Made by a program: the position numbers and the translations under genes. Source: Acinetobacter sp. CFCC 10889 (GTDB lineage: Bacteria; Pseudomonadota; Gammaproteobacteria; Pseudomonadales; Moraxellaceae). From it: a stretch of 64,000 bases of DNA. Location of the stretch: contig NZ_LQXQ01000008.1 of NCBI RefSeq assembly GCF_003268395.1, positions 1 to 64,000 of the forward strand, given 5' to 3'. Every line of letters starts with the position of its first letter. The first letter of the stretch is position 1. Shown in pieces: positions 36,274-47,013 of this stretch. The notes below the pieces were generated by a model. The model saw nothing but the letters and a program-made list of their open reading frames with translations. It was not told where the DNA came from and did no database searches.

Positions 36274-36954
36274 ATGGCTGTATTTCATACGATACGTAAT
36301 TTGCTGGTGAGTTTTATTTTGGTTGTCTTATTGGTGGCTGTTTTATTTTGGTTATATTTAAACTTACAAGCCTCTATGCAAGTTTCAGCCCACAATGCAG
36401 AGATTCAACTTTCTGATGAATTACCCACACAAATTCATGTGGGAAATTATCTTGAAACGCAAGCAGTAGGAAAATTAGATACGGAGTTGGTCATTGATCG
36501 TAAGTTAAATTTACCTTTAAAAGGACGTTATGCGGCAGATTTAAGTTTTGTGGTAGAAACACCGATTTCAGTCGATATTGATTATCAAACCAATATTAAA
36601 ATTAATACGATTATGCCTTTGGATGCTACAACAGATTTGATTTATCAAAGTAAATTGTTGCCAAAATTTCCGATAAAAGTGGATATTCCTGTACAGCTTG
36701 ATGTGCCATTTCATCTTAAAAGAACCTATCAATTACCCATCAAAATTATGTTTAGTGGACAAGTGCAGTTTGAGTTTAATGAAATGTTAAATGTTTATGT
36801 AAAGCATAAATTTAAACCTGTGTTGAATATCAATGATCCGATGACCATGAAAAAAATAGCCAAGTTTAATGCCACGATGTATAACAGCAAACGTCAATCA
36901 TTGGCTGATTTAGATTTACAGATTGATCTACCTGTGAAAAATATTCATCCCTAA
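36274..36954 (+). CDS. Single-pass membrane protein with strand-forming repeats (second of pair)
   Basis: 226 residues. AAAGGAG overlapping the upstream stop precedes the ATG. N-terminal membrane segment (LLVSFILVVLLVAVLFWLYLNL), then the same kind of repeated strands (LNLPLKGRY, TPISVDIDY, FPIKVDIPVQLDVPFHLK, YQLPIKIMF). The pair forms an operon ending in a terminator at 36971. Possible envelope scaffold or lipid-contacting beta protein; function unknown. Confidence 0.62.
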   Translation: MAVFHTIRNLLVSFILVVLLVAVLFWLYLNLQASMQVSAHNAEIQLSDELPTQIHVGNYLETQAVGKLDTELVIDRKLNLPLKGRYAADLSFVVETPISVDIDYQTNIKINTIMPLDATTDLIYQSKLLPKFPIKVDIPVQLDVPFHLKRTYQLPIKIMFSGQVQFEFNEMLNVYVKHKFKPVLNINDPMTMKKIAKFNATMYNSKRQSLADLDLQIDLPVKNIHP

Positions 36955-36970
36955 CAAATGGTAAAGCATA

Positions 36971-37004
36971 AAATAATCCCTCGTTGTAGAAGGATTATTT
37001 TTGA
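36971..37004. terminator. Terminator between convergent genes
   Basis: AAATAATCC / GGATTATTT with a 12-nt loop and a T run on the plus strand. Confidence 0.7.
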
Positions 37005-37017
37005 TTTGATATAAGTT

Positions 37018-37876
37018 TTAAGGATTTAATATTGTCTGAATTTGATCTTGAATAGGTGTGGTTTTACGTCCAAGTAAGTGCTCTAAATCTTGGCTTTGGC
37101 TATATAATGCGCCTTGTGCGGCATGGACATCGGCATCTACAATAACATCGACTAAAGCGGAAGGTAGACCCGCAGCATTTAGAGCTTGCTTGTAATCTTC
37201 TGCACTGATGTTTTGATAGATCACTTTTTTTATTTGCTGCTTGAGAAATATAATCAGCTAAATCACTTAAGCTATAGCTATTAGAACCTGCCAATTCATA
37301 GATTTTATTGTCATGCCCTGAACTTGCCAACACTTGTGCAGCCGCTTCAGCATAATCCTGACGAGAGGCTGAACTGATTTTGCCTTGTTCAGCGCTGCCG
37401 AAAAGTGTACCTGTTTCAACAGCATGTGCAATATTGGTTAAATAATTTTCACTGTACCAATTATTTCTTAAAAATGTGAATGTTAAACCACTGGCTTGAA
37501 TCAACGCTTCAGTTTCACGATGTTCTTGCGCTAAACCTAAAGGATTACGATCAGCATGTAATAAACTGGTATAGAGAATATGTTTTACTCCTGCTTGTTG
37601 TGCGGCAGTGATCACGGTCTGATGTTGTGGGGTACGACGACCAATCTCATTAGCAGAAATCAATAACAACTGATCAATCTCTTGTAAAGCATCCGCTAAA
37701 TGTTCAGGTTGATCATAATCAAAATGACGTAAAGTAATACCTTGTTCTTGTAAGTCTTGAGCTTTTTGCTCATCTCTAACTAAAGCGACGATATTTTTTG
37801 CAGCCGTTTTTTTGAGTAATGTTTGAATGACTAAGCGACCAAGTTGACCTGTAGCACCTGTAATAGCAGTTTTCAT
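37018..37876 (-). pseudogene. qorB: QorB-like NAD(P)H:quinone oxidoreductase, frameshifted
   Basis: NmrA-like SDR: the Rossmann start KTAITGATGQLGRLVIQTLL, LLLISANEIGRRTPQHQTVI and LRNNWYSENYL match QorB (YtfG), which reduces quinones with NADPH. The frame runs correctly to SQAANKK (near residue 215), then a run of seven A (37225-37231) shifts it. The true C-terminus, VIYQNISAEDYKQALNAAG to IQTILNP, continues in the next frame to 37018. Removing one A gives 285 residues, the usual length of QorB (286). Divergent HxlR regulator next door matches the E. coli ytfG-ytfH pair. Pseudogene or sequencing error. Confidence 0.8.
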
Positions 37877-37926
37877 ATTTTTACCTTTTGACTTGTCTGT
37901 TTTTTAAACTTGATGCTATTATCTTA

Positions 37927-37939
37927 AAAGTAATACTTT
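37927..37939. promoter_or_regulatory. Operator-like palindrome in the qorB/hxlR divergent promoter
   Basis: AAAGTA-A-TACTTT is a 6-1-6 perfect palindrome, with partial copies GTAAGTACATAC and AAAGTAAG just to the right. HxlR proteins bind such repeats in the divergent intergenic region. Confidence 0.5.
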
Positions 37940-37993
37940 CTAATTGTAAGTACATACCTAAAAGTAAGTTATTCACTTAAAGGAGAGATTTTG

Positions 37994-38371
37994 ATGAGTC
38001 AATATGCGTGCAGTGAATTAATTGGTCAAGTTTTATCCAGTGAATGCCCATCACGTGAGATTTTGGAGCATTTAACCAGTAAGTGGGCGGTGCTTGTTTT
38101 ACGGAGTTTAAGTGATGGTGTGCTACGTTTTAGTGAATTACGTAAGCGCATTGAGGGGGTAAGTGAAAAAATGTTGGCGCAAACCCTGAAAACATTGGAG
38201 CAAGATGGTTTTATTTTACGGACGGTCTATCCTGAAGTACCGCCCAAAGTAGAGTATCAACTGACTTTTTTAGGCGCACAAGCAGCTGAAAAATTGAATT
38301 ATTTGATTGGTTGGATTGAGCGCAGCTTGCCTGAAATTTTGCAGAATAAACAAAGTGTGGCAAAGGTTTGA
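37994..38371 (+). CDS. HxlR family redox-responsive regulator (QorR/YtfH-like)
   Basis: 125 residues from the ATG at 37994 (AGGAGAG 6 nt upstream). HxlR winged helix: CPSREILEHLTSKWAVLVLRSLSDGVLRFSELRKRIEGVSEKMLAQTLKTLEQDGFILR, then VYPEVPPKVEYQLT. The first cysteines (C7 in YACSE and C18 in ECPS) are those used for quinone or aldehyde sensing in this family. Divergent from qorB, which it probably represses. Confidence 0.85.
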   Translation: MSQYACSELIGQVLSSECPSREILEHLTSKWAVLVLRSLSDGVLRFSELRKRIEGVSEKMLAQTLKTLEQDGFILRTVYPEVPPKVEYQLTFLGAQAAEKLNYLIGWIERSLPEILQNKQSVAKV

Positions 38372-38429
38372 ATGTAAACTCTGTGCTATTGCATGCTATT
38401 TAAATCGTATATTCTGCGTTTAGTCTGGT

Positions 38430-39020
38430 TTACTTTTTAAAGCTTCGTACAGCATTGCCACGTTCAACTAAACTGTGTTGTAAATGCTGATTTTGTTTTT
38501 GATTTGCTTGATTATTTTCTAATTGTTGCTGAAGTTTGAGAGCAATTAACTCTTTGGCAAGACGTTTGTTTGCATGTTGGCTACGCTCAGACATGACTTT
38601 TACACTGATGCCTGAAGCAACATGTGTTGCATGAATGGCAGAATCAGTCGTATTGACATGTTGCCCACCTGCACCTGAGGCACGACAGGCTTGAAAATGA
38701 ATTGTGTCATCGGCAGGGAGTTGTTGTGGTGTGGCAAATTGGCTGATACCCACAAACCAATTTTTACGCTTATGGTTGGGGCGAATTTTACTTTGAAATG
38801 TCCATTGAATTGTACCCAGCCATGTATTTAACCAAAGCTGTGCATCATCGGAAACATTGTATAAAACAGAAGAATAACCATGTTGGGTAGGATTGGATTC
38901 AAGGATTTCAAAAAGTATGTTTTGCTTTTTTGCATCTTTTTCTAATTCTTGCAGGGTATATTTTACAGCAAGTTCACATTCTGCGGGTCCAAGCGCAGCA
39001 CTAATTTGGACGATGGGCAA
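38430..39020 (-). CDS. prfH: Peptide chain release factor-like PrfH
   Basis: 196 residues from a TTG start (AAGGA 8 nt upstream). Contains the GGQ peptidyl-hydrolysis motif in ASGAGGQHVNTTDSAIHATH and the basic tail typical of class I release factors, but lacks the codon-recognition domain, so it is PrfH not PrfA/B. PrfH works on ribosomes damaged in the decoding centre and is normally paired with the RNA ligase RtcB2, which repairs the rRNA. No rtcB lies in this window. Confidence 0.85.
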   Translation of the reverse strand: MPIVQISAALGPAECELAVKYTLQELEKDAKKQNILFEILESNPTQHGYSSVLYNVSDDAQLWLNTWLGTIQWTFQSKIRPNHKRKNWFVGISQFATPQQLPADDTIHFQACRASGAGGQHVNTTDSAIHATHVASGISVKVMSERSQHANKRLAKELIALKLQQQLENNQANQKQNQHLQHSLVERGNAVRSFKK

Positions 39021-39297
39021 TCTTATTTTCCTTATATTGAAGAGATTACGTTGGTGATTTTACGCACAATAGCAGGTGTTGTCAAAATAGTGCTGTAAAT
39101 TAAATAAGGATTTAAATTTGATTGTGTTAAATCATGTGAAAATAAAAAATTTAATGCAAGCTGATTTATATTTACCTGAATCTACCAAAATTATGCCTTG
39201 AGTTTCATAAAATGAATCAAATTTAGGCTTTTGCTGAATAATTCTATTCGAGAATTTTTTCAAAATATGGCAGAATATGCGGTTTTAAAGATTTTAG

Positions 39298-40524
<1,227 letters not shown>

Positions 40525-40547
40525 GCAAACGTACAACTGAGGACAAG

Positions 40548-41681
40548 ATGATAGAAGTGGTAGATGGGCAACGTCAGCTCAAGGCTTTAAAACGTATCGT
40601 TGTTAAAATCGGATCATCTTTACTCACAGCAAATGGGCAAGGTTTGGATTTGGATGCAATTTCGCATTGGGCGAAACAAATTGCAGATCTACACAATGCA
40701 GGGCACGAAATTATTTTAGTGTCATCAGGTGCTGTGGCTGAAGGTATGGTTCGCATGAAGCTAGAGAATCGACCCACCGATCTACCCAGTCTGCAAGCTT
40801 GTGCTGCCATTGGACAAATGGGGCTGATCCAAACGTGGTCAAGCGTTTTGGAAAATCATGCCATTCAAACTGCACAGGTGTTATTAACCCATGATGATTT
40901 GGCAGATCGCCGCCGTTATTTGAACTCTTGTGATGCTTTGCAAAACCTGATTGATTGGCGTGTTATTCCTGTGATCAATGAAAATGATACAGTTTCTACC
41001 GATGAAATTCGTTTTGGGGATAATGACACTTTGGCTGCAATGGTGGCAGGTCAAGTCCATGCAGATTTATTGATTATCCTGACAGATCAACAGGGCATGT
41101 TTGACTCTGATCCTCGTTCAAATCCAAATGCAAAATTGTTTGATACAGTTCGTGCGATGGATGAGTCGTTGTTTGATATGGCAGGTGGTGGTGGTAAGTT
41201 TGGTCGTGGTGGGATGCTGACCAAAGTCCGTGCTGCTCGTTTGGCTGCGAAGTCTGGTTGTCCAACTTTGATTGCAAGTGGTGAAAGTGACAATGTTCTG
41301 GCTCGTTTAATGGCAGGTGAATTACTCGGTACGTTATTTATTACTGATGATGATCGTGTCACAGCGCATCAACAATGGCTTGCTGCGCATTTACAAACCG
41401 CAGGGCGTTTGGTTTTGGATGATGGTGCTGTGAAAGCCATTAAAGAAAACCATCGTAGTTTGTTGCCTGTGGGTGTAAAAGCGGTTGAAGGGCATTTTGA
41501 TCGTGGTGATGTGGTGGAGTGTGTTGATACACAAGGTCATCGTGTCGCTGTAGGGCGAGTGAATTTTAGTTCTCGTTCGGCTGACATTGTGAAAGGTTTA
41601 GCTTCGGACAAAGTTCATCAAGTTTTAGGTGAAGCACGTTCTTTGGAAATGATTCATCGCAATCACATGGCAATCTATTGA
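40548..41681 (+). CDS. proB: Glutamate 5-kinase
   Basis: 377 residues. Amino-acid kinase domain: [55 protein letters not shown] and [22 protein letters not shown]-terminal PUA domain (about 275-355) with [19 protein letters not shown]. First step of proline synthesis, phosphorylating glutamate; feedback-inhibited by proline in other bacteria. Cotranscribed with obgE and ended by the terminator at 41707. Confidence 0.96.
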   Translation: MIEVVDGQRQLKALKRIVVKIGSSLLTANGQGLDLDAISHWAKQIADLHNAGHEIILVSSGAVAEGMVRMKLENRPTDLPSLQACAAIGQMGLIQTWSSVLENHAIQTAQVLLTHDDLADRRRYLNSCDALQNLIDWRVIPVINENDTVSTDEIRFGDNDTLAAMVAGQVHADLLIILTDQQGMFDSDPRSNPNAKLFDTVRAMDESLFDMAGGGGKFGRGGMLTKVRAARLAAKSGCPTLIASGESDNVLARLMAGELLGTLFITDDDRVTAHQQWLAAHLQTAGRLVLDDGAVKAIKENHRSLLPVGVKAVEGHFDRGDVVECVDTQGHRVAVGRVNFSSRSADIVKGLASDKVHQVLGEARSLEMIHRNHMAIY

Positions 41682-41706
41682 TTTTAAAAGTAAAGTTTTA
41701 ACATGG

Positions 41707-41735
41707 AAACCTCGCAAAATTAGCGAGGTTTTTTA
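41707..41735. terminator. Terminator after proB
   Basis: AAACCTCGC / GCGAGGTTT perfect stem, 7-nt loop, T tail; works for proB and, on the other strand, for the next gene. Confidence 0.9.
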
Positions 41736-41736
41736 T

Positions 41737-42522
41737 TTATAGATATTCTTTAAAATCATCACAATCAGTTTCTAAATTTTTATTAAGATTTAGTTCAATC
41801 TGAATAATTTCATCTAAAGATAATTTTCTATACGCAAAAAGAGGAATCTTTAATAAGCCATTGATTGCAAGAATTGCATTTGTGTCCGCTTCCTTGATTT
41901 TAAGTAGATTATTTTTAAAGTGAAAACATGGATATTGTTCGATAATCGCTTGTAGCAATGTCGGAGATTCACTTAATTCCTGCAAAGAGCCTACTAATTT
42001 TTCTGGAATATTTTTTGCTACAGCATAATTATTGATGAGTTTTTCTAAGCTTTCAGCTTTACTCAGAAAAAGTTGTGGTGGTTCAAGTTCAGGAACATTT
42101 GCATCACTGATATCGTAATGATCTTCTGTGGTATTCCAAAGGACATAAAACTCTGATAAGTCTATATATTCAATGCATGAAAAGGCATTTGCATCTAACT
42201 CGATTAAAATATCAAATAAATCTTCTTTATTTAGGTTGCTTAATATTTGATCATTATTGTATTGATTTGTACTATTACACTTATGCTTTTGAATCACTTT
42301 TTGAAAAGTGAGACTGCTGTATAACTCATTTTCATTGTTACTAATGTGCAACCATGAACTTTGATGGGCATATTGAAATTCTAAGGATTTCCATTGCTCA
42401 GTTAAATCTTCTAAATGGTTACTTTTATAGGTGATCGCACCATACTCACCATCAAGTACACAATGATAATTTTCATCATTAAACATAAAAGAGCGTTGTT
42501 TTAATAGATAAATTTTATTCAT
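41737..42522 (-). CDS. Unrecognised cytoplasmic protein
   Basis: 261 residues, acidic, no signal peptide or membrane segment. The N-terminus (NKIYLLKQRSFMFNDENYHCVLDGEYGAITYKSNH) looks like beta-strands; the rest is mostly helical. No motif I recognise. Convergent with proB and followed by its terminator; upstream of the HAD gene in reading order but on the same strand with a 68-nt gap. Confidence 0.55.
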   Translation of the reverse strand: MNKIYLLKQRSFMFNDENYHCVLDGEYGAITYKSNHLEDLTEQWKSLEFQYAHQSSWLHISNNENELYSSLTFQKVIQKHKCNSTNQYNNDQILSNLNKEDLFDILIELDANAFSCIEYIDLSEFYVLWNTTEDHYDISDANVPELEPPQLFLSKAESLEKLINNYAVAKNIPEKLVGSLQELSESPTLLQAIIEQYPCFHFKNNLLKIKEADTNAILAINGLLKIPLFAYRKLSLDEIIQIELNLNKNLETDCDDFKEYL

Positions 42523-42590
42523 ATACTTCCTCTTTTATTGTTTATTTTTGCTCGTTTGCACAAATGATTGCTGAAAAAATGTAGTTGATT

Positions 42591-43238
42591 TTAGGCAAAT
42601 TTCTTTTGTTCTTTGAGTATAGGTAAGTCTTGATCTTTACCCACCATAAAGGAGTGATCCGCAAGACTGAGCATTTCTGTATCTTCAATGCTATTTCCAT
42701 AAGCATAAATTTTATCATACTGATCTAGATCATATTTTTCTAAAATAAGAATACGTTTCTGATCACAACTACAATCAGGCGTTGAATAACGCCCTGTAAA
42801 TGTATGATTTATCACTTCAGTTTCAGTACAAATTAAATCGACATCTAAAAGTGTACAAACCTGTTTTAAATATAAGTCAATGGATGCTGAAACAATGACA
42901 ATATCATCACCTAGATTTTTATGCTTCAAAAATTGTTGATATAGCTTTGTATCGAGTTGCGTAAGCAAATGAGAAGCATATTCCTCTGCTAATTGTATTA
43001 GTTCAGTCGTATCAGCTTCAGCAAACATGGCTTTGAATAGCTTCGGACGCATCGCATCCGCAGGGTAAATATTTAAATAATACGCTTGAATCCAAGGTAG
43101 AATTTTAATGCCTTGTTTGACAATATGTCGTTTTGATAAAGCGTAAAAGATGAACCCTGTGAAGCTGTCTTTTTTACACAAAGTGCCATCAAAATCAAAT
43201 AAGGCTAAGTTTTTATACGTTTTGCACGTTGCATACAT
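42591..43238 (-). CDS. HAD-IB family phosphatase
   Basis: 215 residues. HAD motif I DFDGT (D15 nucleophile, D17 acid), motif II VIVSASIDLYL, and motif IV GNSIEDTEML. The layout is that of the SerB-like IB subfamily (cap insert of helices between I and II). Dephosphorylates a small molecule or lipid headgroup; substrate not known. Its ATG lies inside the end of the DUF1615 gene (34-nt overlap), so the two are cotranscribed and probably coupled. Confidence 0.82.
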   Translation of the reverse strand: MYATCKTYKNLALFDFDGTLCKKDSFTGFIFYALSKRHIVKQGIKILPWIQAYYLNIYPADAMRPKLFKAMFAEADTTELIQLAEEYASHLLTQLDTKLYQQFLKHKNLGDDIVIVSASIDLYLKQVCTLLDVDLICTETEVINHTFTGRYSTPDCSCDQKRILILEKYDLDQYDKIYAYGNSIEDTEMLSLADHSFMVGKDQDLPILKEQKKFA

Positions 43239-44410
43239 GTTTCATAGCGTCCATTTACACGGCTTGCATACCAGTTGGTATTGTAATCACGACTTAGTTT
43301 AGGACCAGAAATCACCACTTCTGGCATAATTGCATACATTGGATCTTTGCCTGTTTCATCTTTATAAAGCTTGGAAATCGCAATATAAGTTTGGGTTTTC
43401 TCGAAGCCTTTTTCTTTCTCTTTTTTCAGGTCATTACGTAACTGACGTGGCGTAACCAAAATATTATTTTTTGCAAATAAATTAATAATGGTTTTTTCAG
43501 TTGTGGTGGTGGCTGCACGAGGATCGCCATTTTTATCATAAGACAATAAATCGCCATCTAAGGCTAAATCGGCATCGGCAAGTTTGTCTACCATTTTTTG
43601 GAAAGCGGCATTACGACTCGAATACATTCCTGAGTTGTAGTCCGCAAAACGATAAATCGCTTTATCATAATCTGCAGGGTATAACATTAAACGATGGATT
43701 CCGTAATATAAACCACCATATTCTGTATATAAATCATCACGTAATTCATTGGTACTCATACTACTGCGTTTATTGTCTTTGGCATAATTAATATGCACTT
43801 GCATTGAACCCAATGTAGTGATTGGATTCATTTTTTCACCAATATCTTGTCCTACCAGTTTGGCTGCACCTGTTAATGCACTGACATGATAATGCTTTGC
43901 CATGTAGGCAAAAATTTCACGATACAATACATCTAAGTCTTTTTCAGTTCTGACTTTACGCATTTGTTTGAGATAATTGTCTTCGGAGGTAGGCTGTGTT
44001 TTTAGTACTTGTTCAAAGTAGGTGGCAATTGTACCACCAATAGTTTCACCAAGTTTTTCTTCAAATTTTTCATTTAAACGAGTCGTGACTTCTTTTACAG
44101 CTTTGTCACCTAAGCCAGGTACAACAGGATTGGCAACAAAATTTGACTCCTGATCAACTACAGCGATCATGGTACAAACATTGTCTTTGGTGGTTGGGAT
44201 ATTCAGTTCTTTGGAAATATCAAACATATCTTTCGCCCAAGACTCACGGTTTTGGACACGGTTCGGAATCAATTTTCGGATTTGATCACTTTCAAGTTGT
44301 GGCTCGTCATCGGCAAACCATGAGCCTTTGCCACAAGCAACAAGACTGATAGAGATTGCTAAAATACTGAAAGATTTAAAAAAAGTTTTTGATAAACTAG
44401 AATTTTTCAT
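43205..44410 (-). CDS. DUF1615 family lipoprotein
   Basis: 401 residues. Lipoprotein signal peptide with lipobox SLVACG (C26 or so). The body matches DUF1615: SDQIRKLIPNRVQNRESWAKDMFD, MIAVVDQESNFVANPVVPGLG, TTLGSMQVHINYA, YGGLYYGIHRLMLYPADYDKAIYRFADYNSGMYSSRNAAFQ. The QESNF and YNSG blocks look like a lysozyme or transglycosylase-like fold, so a cell-wall role is possible (inference). Outer-membrane anchored. Cotranscribed with the HAD gene. Confidence 0.8.
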   Translation of the reverse strand: MKNSSLSKTFFKSFSILAISISLVACGKGSWFADDEPQLESDQIRKLIPNRVQNRESWAKDMFDISKELNIPTTKDNVCTMIAVVDQESNFVANPVVPGLGDKAVKEVTTRLNEKFEEKLGETIGGTIATYFEQVLKTQPTSEDNYLKQMRKVRTEKDLDVLYREIFAYMAKHYHVSALTGAAKLVGQDIGEKMNPITTLGSMQVHINYAKDNKRSSMSTNELRDDLYTEYGGLYYGIHRLMLYPADYDKAIYRFADYNSGMYSSRNAAFQKMVDKLADADLALDGDLLSYDKNGDPRAATTTTEKTIINLFAKNNILVTPRQLRNDLKKEKEKGFEKTQTYIAISKLYKDETGKDPMYAIMPEVVISGPKLSRDYNTNWYASRVNGRYETCMQRAKRIKT

Positions 44411-44604
44411 AACGATGAAAATGCACTCAGAAAGAGATGAGCTGAATAGATCTTAGCAGTATACTATGTCGAATAGAAAATGTAAGAAAATATATGTATA
44501 TGAATTTTTAATCGTATATTACATTTATATGTTACATATTTTGCATGATTAAGATCACTTATCCTGTGTTATGCATCCATTTTATATTGATTTAGAGCCA
44601 TACT

Positions 44605-45666
44605 TTAATCATTACTTCTTCGGTACATAATTTTGTCATCATAGGCATTTAAAACCTGTAAAATTTGCCCCTTTGGTGTATGTAAAATTGCTTGTTGATT
44701 CGTATAAATTGTTCCATCTTTCGCTTTTGCGGTTTGGTTTACAGGTGGTGTAAAGAGCCAAGTTTCTTGATCTTTAACCCATGGATGTACTAAAAAACTA
44801 AACTCTGTACCTTTGGGATAATCTATGCCACCAAAATGTAAATCTTGAGCAAGCGTACCATTTTCTATACCAAGTAATTGATGATTTTTATCTAAATATA
44901 TATTCGCCCATTCTATGGGGATATTTTTATAATGCGTGATTGGATTTCTAATCAGCCATATATTTTGGGCAATGAAACCATCAGGATATTTGGGGGATTG
45001 ACTACGTTGTATATCTGCATTGGCTTGTAATGTGATCTGCTTGAGTTTGACAGGATCTGCCAATACACAAAATTCTAAACCCGAAATATTGGCTTTTTCA
45101 TCCAAATATACTTTCATATAATTTTCAAGTTTACACTGCCAACCTTCGATTTGACCTCGACCTTTGCCACGTAAGGTGATTGAACGATCATCCGACATTT
45201 CTAATTCAAAACCTCTAGGGATTCGTACATTATTAATTTTAAAACTTGCAAAAGCCACAGGTGTAGGAAAAGTCGCTTCACGAAATGAGTCTAAATTATT
45301 GGGTTCAAATAAATAAAGTTCAGTCCCAGTTGGCATGGTGATGCCTAAGATCGTCTGTGGCGCAGTCAGGGTTTTATAGGTTGCTTCATGTTCAGTTTGG
45401 CTTTCGTGTTTGGCAGTTTTTACTAGAAAAGAAAGCCCAATAGCAAGCATGGCACATAAGCAACTGCTGACAAATAAAGATTGTAGAAAAATATTGCCAT
45501 TTTTAAGTTTTATGCGGCATTGCTTACTGAAAATGAGCCCAATTGCAAATAAGCAAAAAATAAAACTGCCCATTGCTGCAACGAGAAAAATCCACAAATA
45601 AGCAAATGAAAAAGGAATCATAAAAGATATTGGAATGATGCAGGATATGTGATGTTTATCCTGCAT
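44605..45666 (-). CDS. Membrane-anchored protein, unknown
   Basis: 353 residues, with two hydrophobic segments (about 17-45 and 62-83), then a large mostly beta domain. Repeats of a similar phrase, such as ITMPTGTELYLF, VRIPRGFELEM, and GIDYPKGTEFSFLVHP, suggest three related modules. The body probably faces the periplasm. No family known to me. M16 is an alternative start; neither has a clear ribosome-binding site. Just 12 nt from the stop of the frameshifted lipoprotein upstream, so one transcript. Confidence 0.6.
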   Translation of the reverse strand: MQDKHHISCIIPISFMIPFSFAYLWIFLVAAMGSFIFCLFAIGLIFSKQCRIKLKNGNIFLQSLFVSSCLCAMLAIGLSFLVKTAKHESQTEHEATYKTLTAPQTILGITMPTGTELYLFEPNNLDSFREATFPTPVAFASFKINNVRIPRGFELEMSDDRSITLRGKGRGQIEGWQCKLENYMKVYLDEKANISGLEFCVLADPVKLKQITLQANADIQRSQSPKYPDGFIAQNIWLIRNPITHYKNIPIEWANIYLDKNHQLLGIENGTLAQDLHFGGIDYPKGTEFSFLVHPWVKDQETWLFTPPVNQTAKAKDGTIYTNQQAILHTPKGQILQVLNAYDDKIMYRRSND

Positions 45667-45678
45667 AGATTGAAGAGA

Positions 45679-46376
45679 TTAATCAAATATTTTATGAATC
45701 GCTTGGAAAGGTAAGGTCACAACATCAAATGCCACAGCAAAAGGGAATAACATGAGTTTATTGGCTGCTTTGCCTCCTGCTTCTGAATAATCTTTTTCCT
45801 CTTTTTGTGTATAAATGCTGACACGATAAGGTTTACTTAATGCTTTGAATGAATCTCGATTAGTTGCCGCAGGGTAGACCACACCTGCAAGTTTGATTTC
45901 AAAACAAAATCGCTGTGCTTCCATACGTTTATCGCTAGAATTGGTACATTCTTCCGCACCATTTTCAATGAAGAATTCACGATCTGCTTTGGTTACATCT
46001 TCACTAAGTTTGACATAAGAAAGGTTGAGTGCACCTGAGAAGTTGCCATCATTTTTTGCGGAATAAAAGTCGAGTGAACGTGTGACTTGGATATTTTTTG
46101 GGTCAAGTGCAGAGATGACTTTGGCAAATTTTGCCCGCCGTGTGTGAGTACATAACTATATTGTTGTCCAACAATCACGATGCTATCTTGTGGAATATTT
46201 GGGATCACTTGAGCAGGTTTACCAAAGGCAACAACGTAGTCGTTGATGAGGACTTCACTCACTGTTTTGGTGCGAATGCCATCATCTTTGTCGAGTAATG
46301 TTGCTGTAGCACAGCCTGTTAAAATGCTAGATGTGCCAAGTGCAAGGGCGATAAGAGAATGTTTTAGGTGCTTCAT
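45679..46376 (-). pseudogene. Lipoprotein gene broken by a frameshift
   Basis: The first frame gives a lipoprotein signal (LALGTSSILTGCA) and a body up to SYVLTHGG. Then, near 46128-46137 (GGCGGGCAAAATTTGCC on the minus strand), the frame is lost. The natural continuation KFAKVISALDPKNIQVTRSLDFYSAKNDG, to SLDFYSAKNDGNFSGALNL and PFQAIHKIFD, is in another frame and runs to 45679. Restoring one base gives about 232 residues. Function unknown; it would be anchored in the outer membrane. Pseudogene or sequencing error. Confidence 0.72.
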
Positions 46377-46601
46377 TTATTATACTCATCAGTTTATTTT
46401 CACCGTATTTATAGCAGCTCGTTGTGAATGCGATAAGTTTGAAAGATACCAAAATTTACTATAAATAAGCCATTATTGAGCATTTTTCATGGATTTCTTG
46501 GCAAAATATTATCATTCTTAAGTTTTAATTCATCTTGAATTATTTAATTAAAGTACAAAATCTTCATCATGTGCTTGAATTGCTTGTTCTATGGTTGAAA
46601 A

Positions 46602-46862
46602 CTATTCTCTTTCTAGAGGTGAAAATCCTAAAAGAAGCTCATGCGTTTGTTTTTCAAGTTGATGATAGTGTTCGGACGTTAAATTTTCATCATAAAAATT
46701 GCAGCAAATGACTGTGAATTGATTGGCTTTAACATGATGTAATAGCTCGTATTTTCGTATAAGTTTATTTTCTGAAGTAATGATTTGAATATCAGGTTGT
46801 ATTTGAAATAAATCTGACATTTTTCTGTAATTATAAATACTGAGATGAGTGAATTTTAACAT
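46602..46862 (-). CDS. Small hypothetical protein
   Basis: 86 residues, with no motif I recognise; M15 is a possible internal start (CAGAAAA upstream). Acidic and histidine-rich tail (EHYHQLEKQTHELLLGFSPLERE). No clear ribosome-binding site. Kept because the frame fills an otherwise empty 600-bp gap, but it could be spurious. Confidence 0.35.
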   Translation of the reverse strand: MLKFTHLSIYNYRKMSDLFQIQPDIQIITSENKLIRKYELLHHVKANQFTVICCNFYDENLTSEHYHQLEKQTHELLLGFSPLERE

Positions 46863-47013
46863 TATCTACTGTGTTTTGAGTGTGAAAAATTTAAAGGCTA
46901 AAGAAAGGTAGAAAATCAGATCAACAAAGTGAAAAAACGAAAATATTCATTGTATTTTTAAGCTAAGATTCTTATCATTGCCTGCTTGTTTGCACGATCA
47001 GCGGAATTGAACC

